Shown: positions 4,539 to 11,761 of the stretch, in pieces
Layout: the number at the start of each line of letters is the position of its first letter
Position numbering within the stretch: the first letter of the stretch is position 1
Assembly (NCBI GenBank): GCA_034433615.1
Contig: DAOUAJ010000115.1
Coordinates: 1 to 12,081 of the forward strand
DNA from: DAOUAJ01 sp034433615
GTDB taxonomy: Bacteria; Chloroflexota; Anaerolineae; DUEN01
Length of the DNA: 12,081 bases
Direction of reading: 5' to 3'
Notes under the pieces: generated by a model
What the model saw: the letters and a program-made list of their open reading frames with translations, nothing else
Database searches by the model: none
What the model was told of the DNA's origin: nothing
Translations under genes and position numbers: made by a program

Positions 4539-6464
4539 ATGTGCCTGGTAATCTGTTCTGCTGGTGAAACAACACGGCTCGTTCACTTGTCTCTGGCCCT
4601 GTTGCTGGCAGCTACTTTGCTGTCCGGCTGCGCCAGCCCTCCCCTTCTGGACTGGCGGCCTCTCAGCCATGGGCTAAGGCCGCAAGCGCCTGTCATGGCC
4701 CTGGCCTTCGACCCCGCCAATCCCCTCATCATATATGCGGGCACCAACGATACCATCGGCCTCTACCGCAGCGACGATGGCGGCTACACTTGGACCAATG
4801 CCGGTCACGAGGTGGTGGGATATCCTGTCTATGCCCTGTTGTCTGACCCCGCTCGGCCCGGGGTGGTTTGGGCAGGCACCGCTGGTGGCCTGTACCGCAC
4901 CACTGACCACGGGAAGACGTGGCAATCGGCATTGGGCCTCCCGCAGCCGATGATCGTCTACGCTCTGGCCCGGGACGCGGCGGGAACCCTCTATCTGGGC
5001 GGTGACCAACCGCGCGCCTTCCGTAGCAGTGATGGTGGGGAGACGTGGGAGCCGCTGCCCCCGCTGCCGGAGGGCGCAGCTATCCTGTCGCTGGCTGTGA
5101 CGCCCGCCGGCGATCTGTTGCTGGCCGGCACAGATGGTCAGGGGCTGTTCCTCGGTCGTGATAGCGAGCGCGCCTGGCGGATGGCCGCAGCGGTCGGCCA
5201 GACCTTAGTCGCCAGATTGTGGCTTTCGCCTGCAGACAACCGGACGTTCTATGCCCGCACACGGCGCGGGCTGTTCCGCTCCTCTGATGGCGGCCAGACG
5301 TGGCGGGCCATCGCTACCGACATCACCGGCCGGATTGATGCCCTGGCGTTTAGTCCGACCGATGAAAGCGTCTACCTGGTTACCGGCGATGGCTTTCTCT
5401 ACCGCAGCGAGGATGGGGAGGGCGCCTGGCGACCCTGGGGAGATGGGTTGGGCCGGGGCGGAGTCGTTTTCGATTTGCAGTTCGTCCCCCGTAGTCCACT
5501 TGTGGCCTATGCCGGCACCGAAACTGGCCTGTACCGCAGCGATGACGGTGGGCTTCATTGGCAGCCGGTGCCCAACGGGCCAGGGCACCCCTCGGCCACC
5601 GCCCTGGCTCTAGCGCCCGACGGAACTCTGTACCTGGGGAACGCTGACGGGGTTTATCGCTCTGACGATATGGGGGAGCACTGGGAATGGCGAGGAACAG
5701 GATTGCCGGCGCGAGGGGTGCTGTCGCTGGCGGCCTCGCCGGCTCAAGACGGGCTGTTATACGCCGGCACTAACGGAGCTGGCCTCTACCGCAGCGCGGA
5801 TGGCGGCCTCACCTGGGTGGCTGCCGGCCTGTCAGGGCGTGCCGTGCCAGCCCTGGCCTTGCATCCCACTGATCCCCAACGACTGTACGCGCGCGTGGCC
5901 TTCGAGCGCGTCTACGAGAGCGTTGACGGTGGAGACACCTGGGTCGCCCGCTGGCAGGGGTTTGATCTGAGCACTGAGGTCATCTCCCTGCTGATTGACC
6001 CACGCCAGCCACAGGTCCTGTACGCCGGCGCCACGGACGCGCTCTTCCAAAGCATGAATGGCGCCCAGTTGTGGCAGCGCATCGGCCCCGAACTGGCCGG
6101 GCAAACCGTTTTCTATCTGGTCACGGACAGCGAGAGACCAGGATGGCTTTACGCCGGAGCCACTAAGGGGACTTATTACAGCACAGACGATGGGCGGAGC
6201 TGGCAACGCTGGGACAGAGGGCTGGAAGAGGTCACCGTCACTGCGCTGACCTTTCATCCCCGGCGCAGGGGGTTGGTTTACGTGGGCACCAAATACCGGG
6301 GGGTCTATCGTAGCGATGACGGCGGCGCGCAGTGGACGCCGGCCTGGCGGGGAACCGATGATCGGCCTGAAGAAGTGAGCGTCAACGGGCTGGCGATTTC
6401 CTCTGATGGGCGTTGGCTCCTGGCGGCCACCTCCCGCGGCTTCTTTCGGGCAGCAGCGCGATGA
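4539..6464 (+). CDS. Lipoprotein of about 13 BNR/Asp-box repeats (sortilin/VPS10-like beta-propeller)
   Basis: This 641-residue protein starts with a lipoprotein signal peptide: a hydrophobic LSLALLLAATLLSG stretch and lipobox LSGC with the lipid-accepting Cys31. The rest is a tandem array of Asp-box repeats averaging about 43 residues. Twelve copies are recognisable, including SDDGGYTW, TTDHGKTW, SSDGGETW, SSDGGQTW, SDDGGLHW, SADGGLTW, SVDGGDTW, STDDGRSW and a last SDDGGAQW near 6312. One is degenerate (GRDSERAW) and one is weak (SMNGAQLW). Most blades also show an xxYAGT strand. Such arrays form beta-propellers in sialidases, sortilin-type proteins and photosystem II factors. No enzymatic residues are recognised, so a binding or scaffold role outside the membrane is the cautious reading. 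ATG 4539 has GAGGAG 12 bases upstream, a loose spacing; an in-frame TTG at 4500 would add 13 residues. The stop overlaps the next start (ATGA). Confidence 0.82.
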   Translation: MCLVICSAGETTRLVHLSLALLLAATLLSGCASPPLLDWRPLSHGLRPQAPVMALAFDPANPLIIYAGTNDTIGLYRSDDGGYTWTNAGHEVVGYPVYALLSDPARPGVVWAGTAGGLYRTTDHGKTWQSALGLPQPMIVYALARDAAGTLYLGGDQPRAFRSSDGGETWEPLPPLPEGAAILSLAVTPAGDLLLAGTDGQGLFLGRDSERAWRMAAAVGQTLVARLWLSPADNRTFYARTRRGLFRSSDGGQTWRAIATDITGRIDALAFSPTDESVYLVTGDGFLYRSEDGEGAWRPWGDGLGRGGVVFDLQFVPRSPLVAYAGTETGLYRSDDGGLHWQPVPNGPGHPSATALALAPDGTLYLGNADGVYRSDDMGEHWEWRGTGLPARGVLSLAASPAQDGLLYAGTNGAGLYRSADGGLTWVAAGLSGRAVPALALHPTDPQRLYARVAFERVYESVDGGDTWVARWQGFDLSTEVISLLIDPRQPQVLYAGATDALFQSMNGAQLWQRIGPELAGQTVFYLVTDSERPGWLYAGATKGTYYSTDDGRSWQRWDRGLEEVTVTALTFHPRRRGLVYVGTKYRGVYRSDDGGAQWTPAWRGTDDRPEEVSVNGLAISSDGRWLLAATSRGFFRAAAR

Positions 6465-8029
6465 AAGGATTGATGGGGGATTTTGGATTGCGGATTGGCC
6501 AAATACGATCCAAAATCGGCAATCCCAAATCGAAAATTGGAAAGTGGTTATCCGTTGGCCTGGTGATAATGATCGCCGGCCTGGCCTGGCTGACCTTACC
6601 CCGTCGCGGCCTGCGCTACGCCGTGCACACGCTGCCGGCCACCGACCGCGTTCTGGCTTTGGCACGAGATGCCGGCTTTGATACCGTGGTTCAGCTTTTC
6701 AGTTGGCGGGAGATCGAGCCCACCCGCAACCAGTACTACTGGCAATATCCCGACGAGGTGGTGCGGGCCGCAGAGCACTACGGCCTGGACCTGGTCGTTC
6801 GCCTGGACCAGCACCCGTCCTGGGTCAGTAAGGCCCCCCTTACCCTCAACGCTCCGCCCGATGATCTGGCTGACTACGTACGGTTCGTTTCGACTGTAGC
6901 GGCCCGCTATCGTGGCCGGGTGCGCGCTTATATCGTCTGGAACGAGCCCAACCTGGCGCGCGAATGGGGCGGGCGACCGCCCGACCCGGCCGGTTACGTG
7001 GCGATGCTTAGGGCAGTCTATCCGGCGATCAAGGCGGCTGACCCGGCTGCTCTGGTGGTCAGCGCCGGCCTGGCGTCTACCAACCACCAGGATCAAGAGG
7101 CCATGGACGATCGCCTCTACCTGGAGGCGATGTACCAGGCTGGCGCCCGCGATCACTTCGACGTGCTGGGGGCCCACCCCTACGGCTTCGCCTACCCGCC
7201 CGACGACCCCCACGGCGCCCACGACGGGCTGAACCTGGCCCGGCTGGAGGACCTGCGCGTTATCATGGTCAGATATGGCGATGGGAATAAGCCGGTATGG
7301 GCCACTGAATTGGGCTGGACCGTTGAGGCTCAGGGTGAGGCCGCCTGGCAGGCAGTGACGATGCAGCAACAGGCCGACTACCTGGTTGGGGCCTTGCAGC
7401 GGGCGCAACGGGAGTGGCCCTGGCTGAAGATGGCGACAGTGTGGAACCTGGGAGGGGAGCGACATCCGGATTGGAGGGGGTATAGCCTGTTGGATGCCTC
7501 AGGCGAGCCCCGACCAGCTTACCGTGCCCTGCGCGAGCTGGACAAAGGCTGGGATTGGCCAACCCCCAGAGAAATGCTAACGACGGCCCGCCAGATATTT
7601 ACAGAACGATGGGGACATCCTTATTATCCGGTGTTGGCCGAGGATGTGATCATTCATCTGGGAGATGACAGCGATTTTTCGGAGCCATGGAAGCCTCTCC
7701 ATGGCGCGCGCAACCCTAGCACAGCCTGGCAAGGCACCGTTTACCTGCGGCACCCTGGTTCAGGGTCATGGTGGCTCACCCTGCGGCTGATGCAAAGCAA
7801 CGTCTGGGGCAACTATGTGTGGATCAACGGGAAGCGGCTGGAGCCCGCGTTTCCCGTCGAAGATTTCAGCGGCAGTTGGGTATCATACACTTGGCGGGTG
7901 CCGGCGGATCTACTGCGGTCGGGGGCCAACCAGGTGGCTGTCACCATCGGGCGCACAGTCCCCTTGCTCCAGGACACCCGCTTCGCCTGGGATGACCTGC
8001 AGGTCAAGGATATGGTACTATGGCGATGA
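6461..8029 (+). CDS. Membrane-anchored glycoside hydrolase homologue (clan GH-A-like TIM barrel) with C-terminal beta-sandwich
   Basis: This 522-residue protein has an N-terminal hydrophobic anchor (about 29-46, WLSVGLVIMIAGLAWLTL) followed by a TIM-barrel-like domain (about 50-400). The pattern is that of retaining clan GH-A enzymes such as GH5/GH39: FSWREIEP on an early strand, WNEPN with candidate acid/base E162, AHPYG near 238-242, and ATELGW with candidate nucleophile E283. Both acidic residues are present, so activity on an external glycan is plausible; the substrate is unknown. Residues about 420-522 look like a jelly-roll or galactose-binding-like domain (GNYVWINGKRLEP, FAWDDLQV). The start ATG 6461 overlaps the stop of the BNR gene by 4 bases, so coupled translation is likely; ATG 6473 is an alternative after AAAGGA. 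Residues 6-28 before the anchor are encoded by an interspersed inverted repeat and look like accidental coding sequence. Confidence 0.8.
   Translation: MKGLMGDFGLRIGQIRSKIGNPKSKIGKWLSVGLVIMIAGLAWLTLPRRGLRYAVHTLPATDRVLALARDAGFDTVVQLFSWREIEPTRNQYYWQYPDEVVRAAEHYGLDLVVRLDQHPSWVSKAPLTLNAPPDDLADYVRFVSTVAARYRGRVRAYIVWNEPNLAREWGGRPPDPAGYVAMLRAVYPAIKAADPAALVVSAGLASTNHQDQEAMDDRLYLEAMYQAGARDHFDVLGAHPYGFAYPPDDPHGAHDGLNLARLEDLRVIMVRYGDGNKPVWATELGWTVEAQGEAAWQAVTMQQQADYLVGALQRAQREWPWLKMATVWNLGGERHPDWRGYSLLDASGEPRPAYRALRELDKGWDWPTPREMLTTARQIFTERWGHPYYPVLAEDVIIHLGDDSDFSEPWKPLHGARNPSTAWQGTVYLRHPGSGSWWLTLRLMQSNVWGNYVWINGKRLEPAFPVEDFSGSWVSYTWRVPADLLRSGANQVAVTIGRTVPLLQDTRFAWDDLQVKDMVLWR
6479..6540. repeat. GATT-rich interspersed inverted repeat inside the glycosidase N-terminus
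   Basis: The arm at 6479-6498 pairs with 6510-6531: 18 of 20 positions are complementary, with a 2-base insertion in the second arm. The tail to 6540 repeats the same GATT/AATC words. It is AT-richer than its surroundings. Similar GATTTTGGATT-type repeats are familiar as dispersed elements in Chloroflexota and other genomes, where they give spurious peptides such as GDFGLRI or NPKSKI; that is recollection, not a search. Only this copy lies in the window. The element stays in frame with the gene and could form an mRNA hairpin just after the start codon. Confidence 0.68.
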
Positions 8030-8065
8030 CTGCGGAAAGGTTTTCAGGCGAGACTCCCGTGTCAT

Positions 8066-8094
8066 TTGACAAACACTGCCGGGTACAGTATCAT
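8066..8094 (+). promoter_or_regulatory. Promoter of the small lipoprotein gene
   Basis: TTGACA (8066-8071), a 17-base spacer and TATCAT (8089-8094) give a start point near 8101, about 20 bases before ATG 8122. The earlier in-frame ATGs (8020, 8026) would place this promoter inside the coding sequence, so it helps decide the start. Confidence 0.7.
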
Positions 8095-8121
8095 GTGGAT
8101 TGCGGTCACATACGAGAGAAA

Positions 8122-8661
8122 ATGCAAAGTTGGTATTTGCTCAGTGTAATGCTGGCGGTGGTGATCGTTTGGACGTCAGGATGCCGGTCGGACGTCAAGA
8201 TCACCCAGCAACCTCTGCCAAATCAAGCGGCACAAGCCGCGAGCGCACGTCGGCCCGTAGATCATGATCTGTCTCTCCTGGCCATTGATTTCGATCCTCC
8301 CTTGGACCAGCTTGAACTGATGGCCGGGCGGGGGGTCATTTTGCTGGCTGCGGTTCAGAATAACGGCCAGAGCGTCGAACAAGACATCCCGGTGACTGCT
8401 CGCCTGTTTGATGCAGAAAAGCCGGGACGCAGGCCGATCTTGCTGCTGGAGTCTACCGCTTACCTGGACGAAATTGCCCCTGGTGAGATCGCCATCGTGC
8501 GGTTTGACCGGCTGACATCGCTGCCTGTGCGTGCCCGCTATAATCTGCAGATCGAGATGGGGAGCGTGGCCGGCGAGACGGAGCTGATGGACAACACCCA
8601 GACCTTTGAAGTTGTGGTTGAACCGACGCCTGTGGTCGCAAGAGAAATCCTGACGAAGTAG
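8122..8661 (+). CDS. Small lipoprotein with an Ig/CARDB-like domain
   Basis: This 179-residue protein begins MQSWYLLSVMLAVVIVWTSGC, an ideal lipoprotein signal with lipobox TSGC and lipid-accepting Cys21. A polar linker follows (about 22-52, rich in Q, A and R). The remainder is a beta-rich domain: HDLSLLAIDFDPP opens it, VILLAAVQNNGQSVEQDIPVTARLF is the typical second and third strand pair, and DEIAPGEIAIVRF and NTQTFEVVV close it. This pattern resembles CARDB and related Ig-like adhesion domains of extracellular proteins. No catalytic motif is seen. ATG 8122 is chosen because it begins a clean signal peptide and sits just after a strong promoter; in-frame ATGs at 8020 and 8026 would add 34 or 32 residues with two extra cysteines and no SD sequence. 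The gene closes the surface-protein group and may also be reached by readthrough from the glycosidase gene. Confidence 0.7.
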   Translation: MQSWYLLSVMLAVVIVWTSGCRSDVKITQQPLPNQAAQAASARRPVDHDLSLLAIDFDPPLDQLELMAGRGVILLAAVQNNGQSVEQDIPVTARLFDAEKPGRRPILLLESTAYLDEIAPGEIAIVRFDRLTSLPVRARYNLQIEMGSVAGETELMDNTQTFEVVVEPTPVVAREILTK

Positions 8662-8692
8662 ACAAGAGGGGGTCTCTGGTTTGGGGAACAGC

Positions 8693-8725
8693 AGACGGTC
8701 ACGGGTATTTCTCCCGTGACCGTCT
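8693..8725. terminator. Perfect 13-bp hairpin between convergent genes
   Basis: AGACGGTCACGGG (8693-8705) and CCCGTGACCGTCT (8713-8725) form a perfect 13-bp stem with loop TATTTCT. It lies between the stop of the small lipoprotein gene (8661) and the stop of the FmdB-type gene (8731), where a bidirectional terminator is expected. No strong T-run follows on either strand, so termination may be weak, factor-assisted, or mainly protective of mRNA ends. Confidence 0.65.
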
Positions 8726-8730
8726 CTCTA

Positions 8731-8973
8731 TCAACGGAGCCCGCACGTGGAGCAGGCACGCGAGCTACACGCGCTGCAGCCGTTGCCAGAGCTGGCGATC
8801 ATGCGGGATTCCCCGGTGCTACTCTGGCTGATCGCCGCGAAGCGGGAAATGACCCGTCGTGTCGTGGATTCATGGCACGATGGGCAATTAATGGGGGCGT
8901 CCGCCTGGCTGAAAGGCCGCAGCGCCTCGAAGGTTATGTGGCAGTCAGCGCAGTAATATTCATACATCGGCAT
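8731..8973 (-). CDS. FmdB-family zinc-ribbon protein
   Basis: This 80-residue protein starts MPMYEYYCADC and has the single zinc ribbon of the FmdB family: C8-x2-C11 and C30-x2-C33 about 18 residues apart, with TFEAL and CPSC in place. The family is named from a putative regulator of formamidase genes; most members have no proven role. The C-terminal end carries a second cysteine group, C66-x2-C69 and C74-x2-C77, which might bind metal; cysteine-rich tails are common in this family. The start ATG 8973 has GGAGG eight bases upstream. Its initiation codon overlaps, on the opposite strand, the ATG of the carboxypeptidase gene. It converges with the lipoprotein gene. Confidence 0.85.
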   Translation of the reverse strand: MPMYEYYCADCHITFEALRPFSQADAPINCPSCHESTTRRVISRFAAISQSSTGESRMIASSGNGCSACSSRACSTCGLR

Positions 8974-10129
8974 GGCCTATTCCTCCCACTTACACTCTCG
9001 ATCCCATTTTACCGCTGCTGATGGCTGGCGTCAAGGTTACCGACCTCTGTTCTGGCTGGTGGCGTGCGCGTTGTGGGCGTTGGTCGGCTTCGGTCCGCCC
9101 GTCCTCACCAGCGGAGAGACGCCGCCGGCCTGGCGGTTGTATCCCGGCCAGATCCAGGCATTGGTGGCCGCGAGCCGCATGCCGCCGGTCACAGCGCGGG
9201 CTGCCCTGCTGGCCGACGCTCAGACGGGCCAGGTCTTGCTGAGCCTTCGTGCCGATCAGCCGTTGCCTCCGGCCAGCACGACCAAAATGATGACGGCGCT
9301 GATCGTGTTGGAACATGCCCGCCCAGATGAAGAGGTGACCGTATCGGCGGATGCATTGATCGGCGATGCCAGCATGGGATTGATGGCCGGGGAGCGGCTG
9401 ACCGTTAAGGAGCTGTTGTACGGGCTACTGATGGTGTCAGGCAATGACGCGGCGATGGCATTGGCCGAGCACGTGGGGGGATCACCTGAGGCTTTTGTGG
9501 CGCTGATGAACCGGCGGGCGGCCGAGATGGGGCTGTCGAACACCCATTTCGTCAACCCACACGGGCTAGACGCTCCCGGTCAATTGACCAGCGCCGCCGA
9601 CCTGTTGGCCATCGCTCGCGCGGCGCTGGCTTACGACCTGTTCGCGAAGATCGTGGCGACGCCGCAGGCGCGGGTGGCTGGCCGTCTCCTGGTCAACCGT
9701 AACGAGCTGCTGGCCACCTACCCGGGTGCCGATGGCGTGAAGACGGGAACGACGGACGCGGCCGGGCAGTGTCTGGTGGCCTCGGCCACGCGCGGGGGGC
9801 AACGGGCGATCGCGGTGGTCCTGGGCAGTCAGGATCGCTACGCGGATAGCCGGGCCTTACTCGATCACTACTTCGCTTATTTCGGTTGGCTGCGATTGAC
9901 CCTGCCGCATGATGAGCTCAGCCGGGTGCACTGGGATGACGGCCGGGTGCGTGAGCTGGTGGCCGAATCGGAGCCGGCGGTATTTCTCCCGCGCTGGCAG
10001 TGGCCGCTGGTACGCGTGGCGCGCGTCATCAGCGGAGATGGGACACCAGGGAGCCCGGCCGGCCAGGCGATCTTTTGGGTGGGGCCGCGCACGGTGGCTG
10101 AGGTGCCGCTGCGCTGGCGGGAGCCGTGA
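8972..10129 (+). CDS. dac: Serine-type D-alanyl-D-alanine carboxypeptidase (peptidase S11, low-molecular-mass PBP)
   Basis: This 385-residue enzyme removes the terminal D-Ala from peptidoglycan stem peptides outside the membrane. The three penicillin-binding motifs are present: S102-TT-K105 in PPASTTKMMTAL (catalytic Ser102), S156-G-N158 in VSGNDAA, and K257-T-G259 in DGVKTGTT. The HFVNPHGLD segment (192-200) is also typical of the family. Residues 24-47 form a hydrophobic signal or anchor after a 23-residue polar start. The region after about 310 is a short beta-rich domain without a clear C-terminal amphipathic anchor. ATG 8972 is the only ATG before the signal; the frame is closed upstream by TAA 8954-8956, and no SD sequence precedes it. 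GTG 9059 is an unlikely alternative because it would cut the signal. The stop lies three bases before the pseudouridine synthase gene, so the two are probably co-transcribed. Confidence 0.9.
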   Translation: MAYSSHLHSRSHFTAADGWRQGYRPLFWLVACALWALVGFGPPVLTSGETPPAWRLYPGQIQALVAASRMPPVTARAALLADAQTGQVLLSLRADQPLPPASTTKMMTALIVLEHARPDEEVTVSADALIGDASMGLMAGERLTVKELLYGLLMVSGNDAAMALAEHVGGSPEAFVALMNRRAAEMGLSNTHFVNPHGLDAPGQLTSAADLLAIARAALAYDLFAKIVATPQARVAGRLLVNRNELLATYPGADGVKTGTTDAAGQCLVASATRGGQRAIAVVLGSQDRYADSRALLDHYFAYFGWLRLTLPHDELSRVHWDDGRVRELVAESEPAVFLPRWQWPLVRVARVISGDGTPGSPAGQAIFWVGPRTVAEVPLRWREP

Positions 10130-10132
10130 AGC

Positions 10133-11017
10133 ATGCCGTTAGAACGTCTACAAAAGGTCCTGGCCCATGCGGGTGTGGCTTCGCGTCGCGCCTGCGAGAC
10201 GCTGATCCAGGAAGGCCGGGTAGCTGTCAATGGCGTCGTCGTGACAGAGCTGGGCACCAAGGTGGACCTGGAGCAAGATCAAATCCTGGTGGATGGAGAG
10301 CCACTGCGGCTGCGGGAGCCTCATCGCTATCTTTTGCTGCACAAGCCAGCGGGCTACCTGAGCGTGATGGAAGACGAGCGCGGCCGGCCCGATCTGAGCG
10401 ATCTGGTGACCAGCGCCGAGCGCCTGTTCCCTGTCGGGCGTCTGGACCTGGCTAGCGAGGGGTTGATACTGCTGACCAACGACGGCGACCTGGCTAACCG
10501 GTTGACGCACCCCCGCTATGAGCACCCCAGGACGTACCTGGTTTTGGTGAGAGGACAGCCGACTGCCAGCGTGCTGTGGGACCTGCGACGGGGTGTTCGA
10601 TTGGAGGATGAGCAGACCGCGCCGGCGCGAGTGGAGGTGGTAAGCGGCTGGCCGCGTGAGCTGACAGGTGATTGGTGGCAGGAGGGAATGCCTGCGAGGC
10701 AGATGCCGACAACCTGGTTGCGCATCACGCTGCGTGAGGGGAAAAAGCGACAGCTTCGTCGCATGTTGAGCGCGGTGGGCTATCCCGTGCTGCGCCTCGT
10801 CCGCATTGGCCTGGGGCCGTTGCGCCTGGGCCGGCTGCCGCCGGGTCAGTCCCGGCCGCTCACACCCTATGAGTTGCGCATGTTGCGTCAACCCGTGCAA
10901 GCACACACCGCGTCCGCAGTTGCAACGCGGTCTGACCAACGTCCATTAAATCGGCCTTCGCGCCGGCCGTCGCCGGAACGGCGGAAGGTGCAGACACACA
11001 AGGGGCAGCGGCGATGA
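10133..11017 (+). CDS. rluB: RsuA/RluB-family pseudouridine synthase (23S rRNA)
   Basis: This 294-residue enzyme isomerises uridine to pseudouridine in ribosomal RNA, probably near the 23S peptidyl-transferase centre as RluB does. Residues 3-48 are an S4 RNA-binding domain (LERLQKVLAHAGVASRRACE, then GRVAVNG). The synthase domain follows, with LLLHKPAG (67-74) and the catalytic motif GRLD with Asp105 in VGRLDLASEGLILLTNDG. A GKKRQLRRML motif and VLRLVRIGLG near residues 200-225 complete the family pattern. A basic, low-complexity tail (about 257-294) extends past the usual end and may help RNA binding. ATG 10133 follows the previous stop by three bases; its ribosome binding site is weak. The stop overlaps the cytidylate kinase start as ATGA (11014-11017). 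RluB versus RsuA or RluE is inferred from domain form and neighbours. Confidence 0.88.
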   Translation: MPLERLQKVLAHAGVASRRACETLIQEGRVAVNGVVVTELGTKVDLEQDQILVDGEPLRLREPHRYLLLHKPAGYLSVMEDERGRPDLSDLVTSAERLFPVGRLDLASEGLILLTNDGDLANRLTHPRYEHPRTYLVLVRGQPTASVLWDLRRGVRLEDEQTAPARVEVVSGWPRELTGDWWQEGMPARQMPTTWLRITLREGKKRQLRRMLSAVGYPVLRLVRIGLGPLRLGRLPPGQSRPLTPYELRMLRQPVQAHTASAVATRSDQRPLNRPSRRPSPERRKVQTHKGQRR

Positions 11018-11697
11018 CGCAGCCGTCCGTGATCACCATTGACGGTCCGGCCGCGTCGGGCAAGAGTACCATTGGCCAGTTACTGGCTCAGGCGTTAGGG
11101 TACCTCTACTTCGACACGGGTGTCATGTATCGGGCCGTGACGCTGGCCGCGTTGCGTCGTGGCGTGGACCCGGCCGACGAGGAGGCGGTCACCCGACTGG
11201 CGGGGCAGATTCGCATTGACGTGATCCCGCCTACGGTAGCTGATGGCCGGCAGTACACCGTGTTGGTAGATGGCGAGGATGTGACGTGGGATCTGCGCCT
11301 GCCCGAGGTAGATGCTAACGTCTCCCCTGTCTCGGCGTATCCGGGCGTGCGGGCAGCTCTGCTGGAACAGCAGCGTCGGATTGCGGCCGGCGGGCGCGTC
11401 GTCATGGTCGGGCGGGACATTGGCACGGTGGTGTTGCCAGATGCTGGCCTCAAGATCTACCTGGACGCTTCATTAGAGGAGCGGGCGCGGCGGCGCTGCG
11501 AGGAGATGCGAGCGCGCGGCCAGCCGACCGATTATGAGAAGGTGCTGGCAGCCATGCGACGGAGGGATCAGATTGACTCGCAGCGGGCTGCGGCGCCGTT
11601 ACGGCCGGCCGAGGACGCGATCGTGGTGGATTCAACGACGATGGATGTGAACGCGGTGTTGGCTCGTGTTCTGGCTTTGGTAAGAGCGTGTTGTTAG
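11014..11697 (+). CDS. cmk: Cytidylate kinase
   Basis: This 227-residue enzyme phosphorylates CMP and dCMP with ATP, feeding nucleotide recycling and DNA precursor supply in the cytoplasm; the length is normal for Cmk. Visible motifs are the P-loop GPAASGKST (11-19), LYFDTGVMYRAVT (about 31-43) in the CMP-binding region, VVMVGRDIGTVVLPDAG (about 129-145), and LDASLEERARRRCEEM with the lid arginines. The later DQIDSQRAAAPL segment is also typical. The start overlaps the rluB stop (ATGA), indicating coupled translation. An rluB-cmk-plsC order is common in Gram-positive and related genomes, which supports both neighbour calls. Confidence 0.95.
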   Translation: MTQPSVITIDGPAASGKSTIGQLLAQALGYLYFDTGVMYRAVTLAALRRGVDPADEEAVTRLAGQIRIDVIPPTVADGRQYTVLVDGEDVTWDLRLPEVDANVSPVSAYPGVRAALLEQQRRIAAGGRVVMVGRDIGTVVLPDAGLKIYLDASLEERARRRCEEMRARGQPTDYEKVLAAMRRRDQIDSQRAAAPLRPAEDAIVVDSTTMDVNAVLARVLALVRACC

Positions 11698-11761
11698 TTA
11701 CCGCCCCAGACTTCCGAAGTTTTGTGAAGGAGATCTGGACGACGGTGCTGGAGGAGACGTG

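Noticed and set aside
4770..6335. Repeated TACCGCAGCGA-like DNA words as a DNA repeat or CRISPR-like array
   Set aside because: They are the codons for the YRSD part of each Asp-box repeat, vary at third positions, and are explained by the protein repeat.
5832..6665. Long - strand open frame opposite the BNR and glycosidase genes
   Set aside because: It is antisense to clearly coding repeats. Its only odd peptide (FQFSIWDCRFWI) comes from the interspersed inverted repeat read backwards.
8020..8121. ATG 8020 or 8026 as the start of the small lipoprotein, overlapping the glycosidase stop
   Set aside because: They would bury the lipoprotein signal behind a polar segment of more than 30 residues and span a near-consensus promoter; ATG 8122 gives a normal signal peptide.
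10148..10939. Long - strand open frame opposite rluB
   Set aside because: The + strand carries S4 and pseudouridine synthase motifs over the same span; the antisense frame has no recognisable domain.
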